From Tubiluchus corallicola (Eukaryota; Priapulida; Priapulimorpha; Priapulimorphida; Tubiluchidae), in NCBI GenBank assembly GCA_030141605.1, contig JAQGDQ010000364.1:170586-234585 (forward strand): 64,000 bases of DNA. Direction: 5' to 3'. Positions 45,804 to 57,600 of the stretch are shown here, piece by piece (within the stretch, counting starts at the first letter, position 1; the number at the start of each line of letters is the position of its first letter). Under the pieces are notes generated by a model. The model was not told where the DNA came from. It ran no database searches and saw only the letters and a list, made by a program, of their open reading frames with translations. Made by a program: the position numbers and the translations under genes.

Positions 45804-47495
45804 AATAACCGAAGTCACGTATTCATCAACAATTTTCATTATTATCATCATCATTAAAAATTCATAACACAGTACAGCATAAAACATATCTTATTTCTTA
45901 TAAAAAAAGTTTATTTTTCTTACTAATGATTTGTATTGTACAGAAACAGATTCTGCCGAATTGCCCGAACAAGTTCCCTGTGGAATTAAGTTCAGTTAAC
46001 CATAGATCAATCCGAAAAACACTGCGAGTGTCGGAACAAGAGTACACTATTTTAGTATTTACATATTTGCATAATTTGATCTATTTGTTTAGAGCTGCAA
46101 ATAATGACTGAATATCAAATATTTCTTCACTTAATTAACTACTTATAATACTAAACTAAAAGCAATGTGAGATATAAATATAAACTATATAGCATAAAAA
46201 ACCTCTGGAATTGAATGTGAGATTCTGAGAATATTACACCAGCAATGACAACAACTAGACGAATGAGATACAGTATTACGTGTGGCGCTCACATGCTTGA
46301 TGATTTAGATGTTTAACCAACTATTTTTAGCAGTTTTTCAATGAAATAGTGCTACTAGAGCAATACAGGTAGGCCTAGTACATTATTACTGAAACTTATA
46401 ATACTAAATCTTTTACCATAGTAATCCCTATCTGAAGACAGAAATTATGCACCACATACAGCAATAGCACGTCTAGCGAGGACAATGGAATGTCAAAATG
46501 TGTCACGTGTCAACATTTGCACAAACGAATTTTTTGAAAGTGAAATATTTCTTACATAAAACTCTCTAAGTACATCCTGCTGCCATCTGGCGTGTATTCA
46601 ATAACACGTTTAATTACAATAAGTGTTTAGAACAGAAAGGCAAGCATACAGTCACGTTTAGTGGACGCACGTAGCATTGAGCATTCAGCTATTACATAAA
46701 CGAAGAACAACTATGTAAATTATAAACAAACAAAGAAAATGTACGAAACGAAAAGCAAAATATTATGTTCAACATTATATCAGATTCATTTCTAATCTCA
46801 GTGATTTTAAAGCTTAACTCAAAGCATGTATGGAATGCCTTTCAAAGAGTGCATTAGAATAATTTCTAACTGGTCATAAAAAGTTGCACAAACAGTTCAT
46901 AAAAACAGACAGGCAAAAGATAAATTAAATTTTACCAACAAAGAACATTGATCATTTAGTATTTACAAAACACAACTCTGAGATTCTGAAATGAAACTGT
47001 GCGAATGCAGTGAAATAATTGTAACAATACACACCTATGCAATATGAAAACCCATTAAGAAGCTCAGTAAAATTTTAAAAATATCACTGCCAACACAAAT
47101 ATACTTAAATAATATACGTCTAGTTACAATGTTGTAAAGATAAAACTGTAGTAGAACATAGGTGCATCAAATAATATGCTAAAATGGTCTTTATATACAT
47201 ATAAGAGTGGGCACAACCATAGTGCTGAAAGTAGGAAAATTCGACCAGCAAAGTGTTTGTGGCGTATAAGAACATACATGTGTGCACAAAGAAGACAGCC
47301 ACTCAGCTGAACAATAAGAAACTATGAAAAGGCCATTGTTTCTATAAACATCAAAACATTGATCGAGTTCTACACAAAACTTGAATTAAAATAGGTAAAT
47401 CAAAAAACTTGTTATTACAAATTTCTTTTCTTTTTGCTTTTTTAAACACATTAAATGAATTAAGCCTAGCTGTTATCTGTTACTAAAGGCACAAG

Positions 47496-47976
47496 CAGTG
47501 GTGGCTCGTGTATAGTTACTGTGGAACTGCAGCGCTCCCTATTTTCACTCGACATTAAATCTTTTTTCATTAGTTCTTTCTTTATACTTAGTATGGAACC
47601 AAAGCACGCTTCATGGCCCAGCACAGTGCATTCCAGCAACACAGTGTTTGGCTGTACTGCGCATGCGGCCATGCATGTCTGAGCCCAGGTAGAGAAAGTA
47701 CTGACGCTCACACAGTTTGTTGTCAGATGTCACATGCTTACCGTGAATGGATCAAGCTTGAACTGCGACTATTTAGCTATTCGTTAGCAAAAAACACTTT
47801 TTATGGTTTAGGATTTCATCAAGTTTATGTATAAACTTTCATAAGTTCGTTTGCTTAAAATTACAATTTACAACATAAAATTACAAATGTTTGTTTCGTT
47901 TTACACAGTATTAAAACAATGGCTAAAAATTTTCTGAAGCAGCATCCTTACTAATTTTAGCTACGAGCCGCCACAG
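47496..47976. mobile_element. hAT-like element with perfect 8-bp target duplication
   Basis: CAGTGGTGGCTCGTGTATAG at the left, CTACGAGCCGCCACAG at the right, flanked by GGCACAAG on both sides (47488-47495 and 47977-47984). It contains diverged sequence of the 11.6- and 19.1-kb copies, including ATTAAAACAATGGCTAAAAA. Located about 430 bp beyond the CNTNAP-like stop codon, possibly inside its 3' UTR. Confidence 0.92.
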
Positions 47977-48285
47977 GGCACAAGAGAACTTTTTGGAATG
48001 TGTAATGTGGAATGTGCAATCACCCCATTTTGGAATGTGCAATCACCCCATTTTGGAATGTGCAATGTGGAATGTGCAATCACCCCATTTTGGAATGTGT
48101 AAATAACACCTATAAACTAGAAAATACAAGACTATCCACAAAAAATTCTTATTAGTACTAGTGATAATACCACAACCCCATTCTTAAAAACATCTCTGTG
48201 TAAAAAGCTGCCGTTTATGTTTATTTAAATAAGCAAAATTCTTTGTTCAGTCTTTGTGAAAATGCCACCATAGAACTTGTATAAA
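47977..48285. repeat. Inverse copy of 18875-19119 with internal TGGAATGTGCAATCACCCCA repeats
   Basis: The inverse complement matches the NLK intron segment (AAAGCTGCCGTTTATGTTTA, AATGCCACCATAGAACTTGT). This copy has expanded a 23-bp word (TGGAATGTGCAATCACCCCA) to three or four copies where the NLK intron has one. It lies just beyond the CNTNAP-like stop. Confidence 0.85.
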
Positions 48286-48410
48286 ATGGGCACCAGATGG
48301 CACTACGAGTTTGATTTATATTACACTGCCCACTAAACTGGCACTACGTGTTTGCTATATACAAGACGCGAGTTATTGCATACATATTAGCCAACAATTT
48401 CACCATACTC

Positions 48411-48601
48411 CTATAAGAAGTATTCTTTCTTCTTAGCTGCCGGCATTCCCGTCGGTCCTCTCACGACGGCCTGATCCGCTGTATGCGCATCCTCTGCACC
48501 TACATCCTCTTGTGTTTGGTACGTCCCTTTTTCGGTGAGTATAAATCGTGCAAGTATGATGAGGCATATCAGAAGCAGGATGAATATGATTATTAATATC
48601 A
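48411..48601 (-). CDS. CNTNAP-like last coding exon: TM helix and cytoplasmic tail
   Basis: 191 nt from ctttcttttcag to TAG at 48411-48413. Encodes the rest of the helix (ILIIIFILLLICLIILARF), the juxtamembrane stretch ILTEKGTYQTQEDVGAED, and the tail end PTGMPAAKKKEYFL. The terminal aromatic/hydrophobic residues after a basic run fit a PDZ-binding end. Confidence 0.93.
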
Positions 48602-51600
48602 CTGAAAAGAAAGCGTAAATAAACCATTCAGTTTAACACTACATTCTTTTAAGAGAAAGCCACAGCGCAACTCGTATAAATCGCCTTCCCAGGGGCCGGC
48701 GACAATTGAACTTCTGGAAAGCTCACTTTAAACTACACATATGTACTATCTTTATTCGCATATTGTCACATATATGCACTCACAAACACATATAAATAAC
48801 ACAATAATATTTTAATTTCGTTGAGGCTGAGGCCGAGAATTTCGATCATGAGCAGCATAATCATAGGGCAAGAATCGGCATATTATGTGACATGGGTTGC
48901 TATACCCAAGAATTCGGTTTTTCCCAAGCGTAGTAACACAAGTGTGATTGTTTAAAATCGACAGTTTGTTTAAAACAGAATTATCAGACATATCAACACA
49001 TTTTAACAACTTTAGCGTTTGTTTGACAAAGAAATTTATAAGTGGCTTCATAATGGCAATGCATATCATTATGCTGGGATGTGCACTTCTTGGTATTTCC
49101 AAGATTCGTCGTAATGTTTTTCTGAATTCAACAGATAACAGATTTATGTTAAAGGAAAGCCGGACGGTTGTTTAGACTCAATCGCATTTTAATTTACTCT
49201 CCAAGATATACATTTTCTTGCCTATAAAAGTTAACAATTATTTCTTATATTTGAATAATTAGCTTAGAAAGTTAATTAATGGCAAGAGAACACAACTATT
49301 GCTTACGTCAGAAACTAACCATAGTTTGTGCAATGGTAGGCATCTTCCCTTACGTGTCAAGCACATTTGCGTAAGAGTTACAGTACTGCTTAAACATGTG
49401 ATGTTAGGCCCTATGTCATATCACATCAGAAATTAACACTGCAGTTCACGATCGTGGTTATCACAGTACCGCTTTCTATTTGTCGGCCACGAACACGTGA
49501 CCACGCGAATGTGACAAAAAGGCGCCGTTGCCAATCTTAGTAGATTCACTGAGCCGGGCGTAGCTTTGAAAGTTTAACGAAATTTGAGTATCCGAGGTAA
49601 TTACTATTTAATCTAAACTTTGATTTAAAAAAAGCTATTGTGCTTTTCAATATTTTAGAGCATTCTTTATTCTGAAATAGTGTTTACACAATCATCCGGT
49701 TTTCCTTTAAGAACGTTAAATCAAATATTGAAGTACTATAGTAAGACATAGAGAAACTCGGATATAGTTTTAGTAATACCCGCTTATTGATAACTTGTTT
49801 AGAGAAGCAGAGTCACTTACAAATAAGCGTCACTTATCTTAACTGAGAAACACTTTGGGAAATGGACAGCGTGACCGTCTGAACCTCTGAAGTTAAAGCG
49901 AAAAAATAATGCCTGTCAATTCAACAAATTTTCCCGAACAGTGCTGCAGCTCTGGTGGATAAACTAATCCTAACCAGACATTGGCATACCAGTCTACAAG
50001 CAAGATGGTTTGGCCTTGTGATAACGCGTCCACGTTCGTTCTGGGAGGTCGAGAGTTCAATACAGCAGCCAGTCATACCAAAGACTTTAAAAATGGTACC
50101 AGCTGTTGCCCTGCCTGCCGTGTGGCATTTAGGGTAAAAATGGGGTAATAATAATCTCTGTTACGAAGTTGTAGGTTGTTATATACAGTCGGTGATAATA
50201 GCTCTTTCAGCTAATGTTAATTGTTCATCCAAAAGCCAACTTTAAGTTAAGATTACTACTATATTATTTTATTGTCAGTCTACAGGCAAAATCCGTATTC
50301 CTGCAAAACACGTAATGCTGGAAATTTTACTGTAGCTTGCATTCGAAACAGTTCCTACGCATAATTAAATTTATAGCGCTGATCATAATAGAGAAATGTG
50401 AAACTTCAATACCTATTAAAACAACTGTCCCCCTTCGTACTCCCTCCTGCTCACGCTTGTCCTTCTCGTACTCGTAGGGCGGTGGAGTCGACGGCGGCCG
50501 TAATTCCACAATTTCCGGAGCGTGTGTGTAAGGCTCGATATTGCATTTAGATTGGCGAAGCGTCCCGTTTATCTGCAAAGTAACCACAGTAAGGTCAGAA
50601 AAAAGGCAGGTACAGCATCACTAAATCACTTCCCTAGAGACATGTGGTAATTTAGGGAAGATGGGGGGGGGGAGTGATAGTAAATCCAGCATTTGAACAC
50701 TTTGCAATTATAGCGTTAGAAAGGCAGGTTTTGTGCCGCAAAATTTAAAGTGTAGTCAAGTATAAAAATTTTCAGATTGTAAGTAATTAGGGGATTTTTC
50801 CTCTTTGTGTTTCTGTTTCAATATTTTTCTGTCATGCCTTTCATGCTGTCAACTCATCAGTTAATTGTAAGGTTTTGCAAACAAGCATAAAACTCAATAT
50901 ACCAGCATTTTTTTTCAAAATGCTAAAGATTATCATGATTCTCCGCAAAGCTTCCTTTACAACTCATCACCGTGATGTTGTGTGGACGTCTTAGAAAACA
51001 AAGAAATCTTGGTGAAAGATGCTAAAACTGCTTCAATGCACAAAAATGCTTGTTTTAACCCTTTCAACAGCCCAAGTTTAACAGTTTTTTGCAACTCGGC
51101 CATATATTATCACTGCAACGGTTTACGAGTCGCAGTTCCAGAATAACAATGCAAACTTACATTGATGTGAACGTTTGGTAAAGGTGGCTCGTAGAAAATG
51201 GCTTTCAACGGGTATTGATCATCAAACGACATTCTGCTGATGCATCCGCGGAATCCATCACCCGGTCCCATCGTTTCTATAGCAACGAAAAACAGTATTT
51301 AGCCCAACTTATAACTGTACGAAATGTGAGGTAAATTCCCAATGAATATCATGGTAACATAATATCTCGACATCACTATTTGTTAAATTTAAGAGACAGG
51401 GTGAGGGAACATTTAAATGGTCATGCTATGCAATTCACGACTAAAGTTAGGCATCGTCGAAAGTGGTTAATGAATGGATGGGTCACCACAATGATTCTGT
51501 CCGTTTACCTTGCTGCAAAAGGACATGCTTAACGCATCTCTGTTAGCTTAGTTTTCCATCTTAGAAGATCGGCATTGGAAATGAGCAAGGCCCCAGTCTT

Positions 51601-54600
51601 GCCACAACCAACAACATTAAGTAGAGCATTGAACAGCCTGCTTGTCGAAAATTCTGCACAAAAAGCAATTTCACGTGTTCCGCTTGAGCATTGCTTGCAA
51701 ATCTTGATTAAAATTTCTGCGTTTAGTTTGCAGAATGTTTGTTTACCGTTTCTTCCGACGTAAATGGATGCCAGCTGATTGAACTTCGTGTCTTGACTTG
51801 CGGCGAGCTTGAACGGAAAAATTCTCTCTTCGTAATCATCAATCTGCAAGAAAAAACGCAGCGTATGCTAAAATAACGGAATCATACGACTTGCTTTCAG
51901 GATGAAATACCGTATTTTCCCGTGTATAAGAGACCCTTGTGTATAAGAGACCCCTTCAATTTTTAGGCAAAAATTCTGGAAAAAAGTTTTTTCAGACGGA
52001 CATTTTTAGAGGGTAGAGTACAACTTTTTTCAACTCAGTGCGGTACTGAAAACAAAATAAAACCAGTTAATGTGTTGTAGAAAAAGAGTACTGGTATATA
52101 TTAAAGTGCGTACCTGCAAACCTGTAGCAGGAAAAGAGAAAACGAGGAGATAATGCCTGTGTCACGATGCTTGTATTGCTTACAACCGCTTCATAGTCGA
52201 ACGCGACACGCAAAACAGTTGTAGAGCACTTATTTCTTTAAAATCATTAGTGTCACAATTTATGCATCTTATTGAAAAGACTTACTCCCATGTATAAGAG
52301 ACCCCTTATTTTTAAAGTGAAAATTCTGAGCAAAAAAGGGTCTCTTATACACGGGAAAATACGGTAAATAAACATACGCGAAAGTTACCTACAGGATGCT
52401 TGGAAATGATGCACTACACGCGCAAGTAGGTAGGCAAGTAAATCTAAACAATTATTTTCTAAATTTTGATGATCATATCTAAGTTAGTGGTAACTGGTGA
52501 ACTGTGTGAAATTGTTCTCATTACTAGATCCGTGTTTGTATTTAGTGGTTAAATTGTTGTATGGTAAAGCTTTAAAGATAGACAGGATGATTTTTCATAT
52601 ACTACCCCATTTTCAATTCCGATAAAAAGTATACATTTTAACACAATTAAATACTGCAAGATCATTTTTGATAATTACATAATAAATTAAAAACTTAATT
52701 AATGGCGGGCGAGCCCAACTATTGATGACATCACAAACTAACATAATTTTCAACAGCAAAAATATTCCACGAGCGTGTTGCACGTGTTTGCAAAAATGAA
52801 AATTGAGGTTCAGTGCTGCTGTAAGATATTCAGTCTGTTGTACTAAAACTAGCCAAGTTTTAAGATAAAAATTCAAAATCAAGTTAACCAATGTGGTGTC
52901 GAACGTGTGTAGTGTGTAGCTAACATCTGGACTGAGAGGTACAGCACCTGTTTTTTGTGCAACGCTTTCCGAAATGCAGGCGCTACTACCCATCTAACTA
53001 TCGAATGGCGAAATGAATGTAACATGGAAGAACTAGAGGCGCAAATGCGAAATTGTGTTTGTGTGATAAATAATTCTTTCACGTAAGTCATTTTTGAAAA
53101 AAACAGTATGTTTCCTTTCAATATTTTAGTGAGTAGATTGTTTTGACTTACAGTTTAAGATTGGGTCCGATTTTGCCTTAAGCATTCTAAAAGCAGCCCT
53201 AATTTCAAAAGCTACTTTGTATAGGCCTAATCGATAAAACCAGTTTTTAAACAAAACTATAATAGTATAGTTGTTCAGTTGCTAGAGTTTTCATTGACTT
53301 ATTTAGTCATGTATAAGAAATACAGCACTGCCACACTGTTGTGCATTGACGCGACTCGTGTATCGATGACACATCGTCGTTTCGGTGCTGCTACATTCTA
53401 AAAAAGCATGGCACGTCATCATCATCATCATCATCATCATCACATCACAATAGGAAGAAGAGACTCTTGAGGTAATCTTAGTGGATGCCCAATCCAATGC
53501 AATCTTCTTACTTGTATTTGTTTCCTCACCACATCATGCAGATCATCATCATCCTCATCATCACGATAGGAAGAAGAGACTCTTGAGATAATCTTAGTGC
53601 ACGCCCAATCCAATGCAATCTTCTTACTTGTATTTGTTTCCTCCAAGGATTCTTCTTCACCACACCATACAGATCATCATTGGATATTCTGTCAGGCCAT
53701 ATAACTGTGAGTCATTTTATAACAGACGTCTTTGAAAAGCGTCAATTTCCTTCTGCTGTTCAACTTCCATTGTCCATAGCTCAGCATTGCGCAAAAACAC
53801 AGGTTCAACTAAAGTTGAAAGAACCCGGACTTTGGTTTCAAGAGAAAGTCTATTGTTTTCAGAAACCATTGTGAGATCTGAATAAGCAGACAATCCTGGA
53901 ATTTTCATCCTTTGTATGTCAGTTTTGGTGTCTAACAAATTACTAAGGTATTTACATCTTTTTCATGAATCATTGCCTCCTCTTCGGTATTCTTCGGTTT
54001 TTGTTTTGTTGACTTCAAAATTATATTTTTCTAAACGGCGGCTGATCGTACATGTTGCACCTCGTAGTTCCTATATATTAGTTGTAATATGGCGACGGCG
54101 CATTACATTCTTCGAAGAAGCCTTTTCGTAGTTTCATTGTACGCATGCGCATTTCCTGTAGGTCAAAGGCTTAGTGTACCACAGCAATGTGTCTTAACTA
54201 CAATCGTCACGTGACACGTGGGTAAAGAAAGCTGTCTGCTGCATCAGTTCAATAACTCCAGTTGTTTTGTGCACTTATTATTAATTATGCATTAGTGTGC
54301 TCGTAGAGTGATTTACTAGCAGAAACTTGATTGGAAATAAGAAAAAATGTTCTAGCTAGCTGTTAAAACTGTTACTATTACAACAGCATGGGATGCGAGG
54401 CGTTGTCAAGCGCATACAAATGCGTTGTTTGGTGCACTTAACCTTTGACATTTCCACGATCATCAGCAATCGCTGGAACTGTGAAAAAGCTTATTATCAT
54501 AGAGAAACACAAAGCAAAAGGAGCACCCCTACAAAAGAGTTACCTAAATGGGACAAACTTTAATTGCGTACCTTATACACTAATGTTGCCCCTTCATCCC

Positions 54601-57600
54601 TCCTGTAGAAGATGACGTCATGATGCTGACCGTTTGCAACAATTCGCTCATCGTTAATTTCTTCAGCATCCCAACCGTAGAAAAACCGGAACTTCAGGCC
54701 ACCTGGACAAAAACGATAGTCAACGATAACCAGCAGGTTAGTAGAGTTTCAGTTAAAAAGGTAATTTGAGAAGGTGGTTATATACATAATAATGAAATTT
54801 GACATTCTGTGTCAGGAAAACGAGATTAATCATTGATAAAATATCAAAGACTCAGTACACAAAATTATACAGGCAATAGAAAGAATTGAAATGGGTAACG
54901 TAATTTAAGTTACATGAAGAGAGGAGGATGAGGATGCAAATTAGCCTAATATAATTTGTTTTCATTGGTACACGATCAAAAAATTGAACCAGACATGCTG
55001 AGTTCAAATCTTGAATTGAACGTAAATAGGTGTTGTTACATTTTTTCCCAATATTACACACAGTCAATCTTGGGTATAAGGTCCTCGCTTATAAGGAACC
55101 ACCAAAACTGGTCCCGATTTTTTGTAACGTTTTTCCTATGTAAAAATCTTCGTGTATAAGGTACTCGCTTATAAGGGACTTTCGGATATAAGGAACGATA
55201 TCTTCAGGTCCCACATAATAGAAACCCAGGTAAATCATGTCGCATATAAGGGACCCCATGATTAAGACGAAATTGATCAATTTTTAACCTCAATTTTTCG
55301 CAAACTCGGCCTTCGAACAGCTCGGTTTCCACAGTCACATACATCTCACATCACAGAAGAAGCTTCCTACGTACCGTTTGCACTGAATGTGCAGCAATAA
55401 TCCATAAAAATATGAGTAAGAGTACAGAAAAGTACAGGCCTAGATACACCCTCGGTCTGACTCAACTTCAGCTATAAGGGACATCGGATATAAAGGACGA
55501 TTTTTTCCAGTCCCGGAGGTGTCCCTTATATCTGAGGTTGACTGTATGTCAGATCATCAGACCGTTATTATATGCGAGACTAATATTGTAAGCACAATGT
55601 GAGATAGTTTGAAAACATGCAAACGCACGTAACAGCTTTTTGTTTTCAAACTCAATTTGCCATTTTTTATAAGTTCTACCACGGTGCGAGTCAGAATCCA
55701 GCATTCAACAGCAGGAAAAATTCAGCACGGTATTTGTGGTGAGACGGGAACCTAGCTCATTATCGAGGATATCTCTCTGACATAAACGAGGTAGAGGCAT
55801 CTTAGCCCCATTCAGATGTATATCACTATATGTTAAATATGTGATGTGTAAAATTCAAGACTTTTAAAAAATTCCTCGGCATTTCCGGAAGTGTGAAATA
55901 AATCTTTTTGCTGCAGTTCTTTCACACTTTAAACGGTTTGTATAAAAGCTGCGATCTATACAGAATAATAAAGTGACCTTTGTAAAGTGACGTTAATGGA
56001 TGCTTTTGGTTTTTATTTACTTTATTTACTTAAAATTGTCTATTTTATTGATAACTTTTAAGCAAACTTAACAGTGTAAACAATATTAATTTAAAACAAG
56101 CATGATTTTATTGGTGCTAAAAATTTTACAGTAAATAACTGTGCATATGTTTTTTTGGCTGATAGTAATATATTTAAAACATATGCTGCTTTTTCTCTAC
56201 TAATAATTCGGAAACTTTATCGAAATAGTAGCTCTTAAAACTATATGTGTGTGCTTGCATAGCAAAATCATCCATAAATGGGCAATTAAGCTTTTCTAGT
56301 TATTCACATATCCTGAATCTCTATTTCATGAGGATCATTTTGATACCAAGCTCATCACTCTATGTTATTTCTAAGCTGTGATAATCCACATTGAAGATGA
56401 GGTGCAGAGGCTACTCACTAAAAAACATAACTTTGAGAAAATCTCTGTTAAAATTAGCCATTGTTTTTTTTGTTGCGTTTCTTCAAAACACTTAGCAACC
56501 GCACAAATGCTGGTTGCTTTGGACTTTGCAAGATCACATTGAAGTTATGGTTAAATCCAGTAGATGGCTCTTACTGACGAAGATCTGGGCAAGCAGATCT
56601 GGGCAGCTTGGCAATCAGGGGCGTATTAGCCAATAGGCTAACTTTGAGGGCATTACATTTTAGAAAAAAATTGTTATTCTACCCAGCAGGCGAACAAACT
56701 GCATAGAGTGAGTATAGAACCCAGGCTGTCATTCACACAAAGCGCACGTCTGACCACTCAGTTATGTTTTCAACACACAAATTACATATCTCACCATTCT
56801 GCTGCAATTCCATTGAGAACACGTCTTTGCCGGTCGACCGGACTTGCATCAGCAATCCTTTACGATCCACAGAAGAAAAGCCAACGTGAATTCGCTCAGT
56901 TACGGTCGTGCGCATGCCCCGGTCCGGAAAGTCGAAGCGGATCATGTCGCTGGGATGAAGATCAATGCCAATATCTAGAGGAAAATAGCTATGCATTTAC
57001 AAACGACACAACAAACAAACAAATTAGAGTTGAATAAATAAACAACAGGTACACAACTGTTTTGTATTACTTGCTTATGAAGTATCGCTACAAAGCAAGT
57101 AACAGACACGTCAGTAATTTTTGAGCCTTAAGATTTTGTCTTGATTCCCCTGCTCCATGGGCTTTAAACAGTTGGTGTTATTGGTGTAGTTTGATTATAG
57201 GAGCACGTTTTGGTTGTCTATAGCGAGAATGAAAATGCATGGCTATTTGATTTGCTGTTAGTTTACTTTAACCATAACTAGTTGGTGATCTCAAGACTAA
57301 GAGCAATGCTGCGAGTACCATAATTACATTTAGCTTAGTAACTTGTATACATAATTAGAAATGATTGTCTCAGGATGTGTGGCAGGAAGTGCAAATTTTC
57401 TGGAAAAGGTTTCTGTAGATTTAGTGAGGATTTGTTTATGTTTGCTGACATGTGTGCAGATGTGTATGAATGCGGATTGCAGAATAAGGGTGTCACAGTT
57501 GATTATTTGATTAGTTTGTGTCGGCAGTATTAATGTTACCTTCTGTACCTTTTTATATTGTATTTTCCATTACCACTGCTTCATTTTGATATTGTAATGT

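Larger units (their letters stand above)
40395..48410. other. Intergenic region between TLCD4-like and CNTNAP-like genes
   Basis: No gene recognised. TLCD4 promoter and 5' UTR should lie upstream of 40394. The moderately CpG-richer stretch 40650-40780 (AACGTCGATCGTTCGGGGAA) is a possible promoter, but nothing firm marks it. Further on: a pogo-type element (42507-42889), two inverted hAT-like elements (44659-45803), a coding-like remnant (44382-45584) and a hAT-like element (47496-47976) next to the end of the CNTNAP-like gene. Confidence 0.55.

Noticed and set aside
52613-52993. 126-aa minus-strand ORF
   Set aside because: Covers dispersed repeat sequence shared with 59.7 kb and the TTAA family; no recognisable domain.
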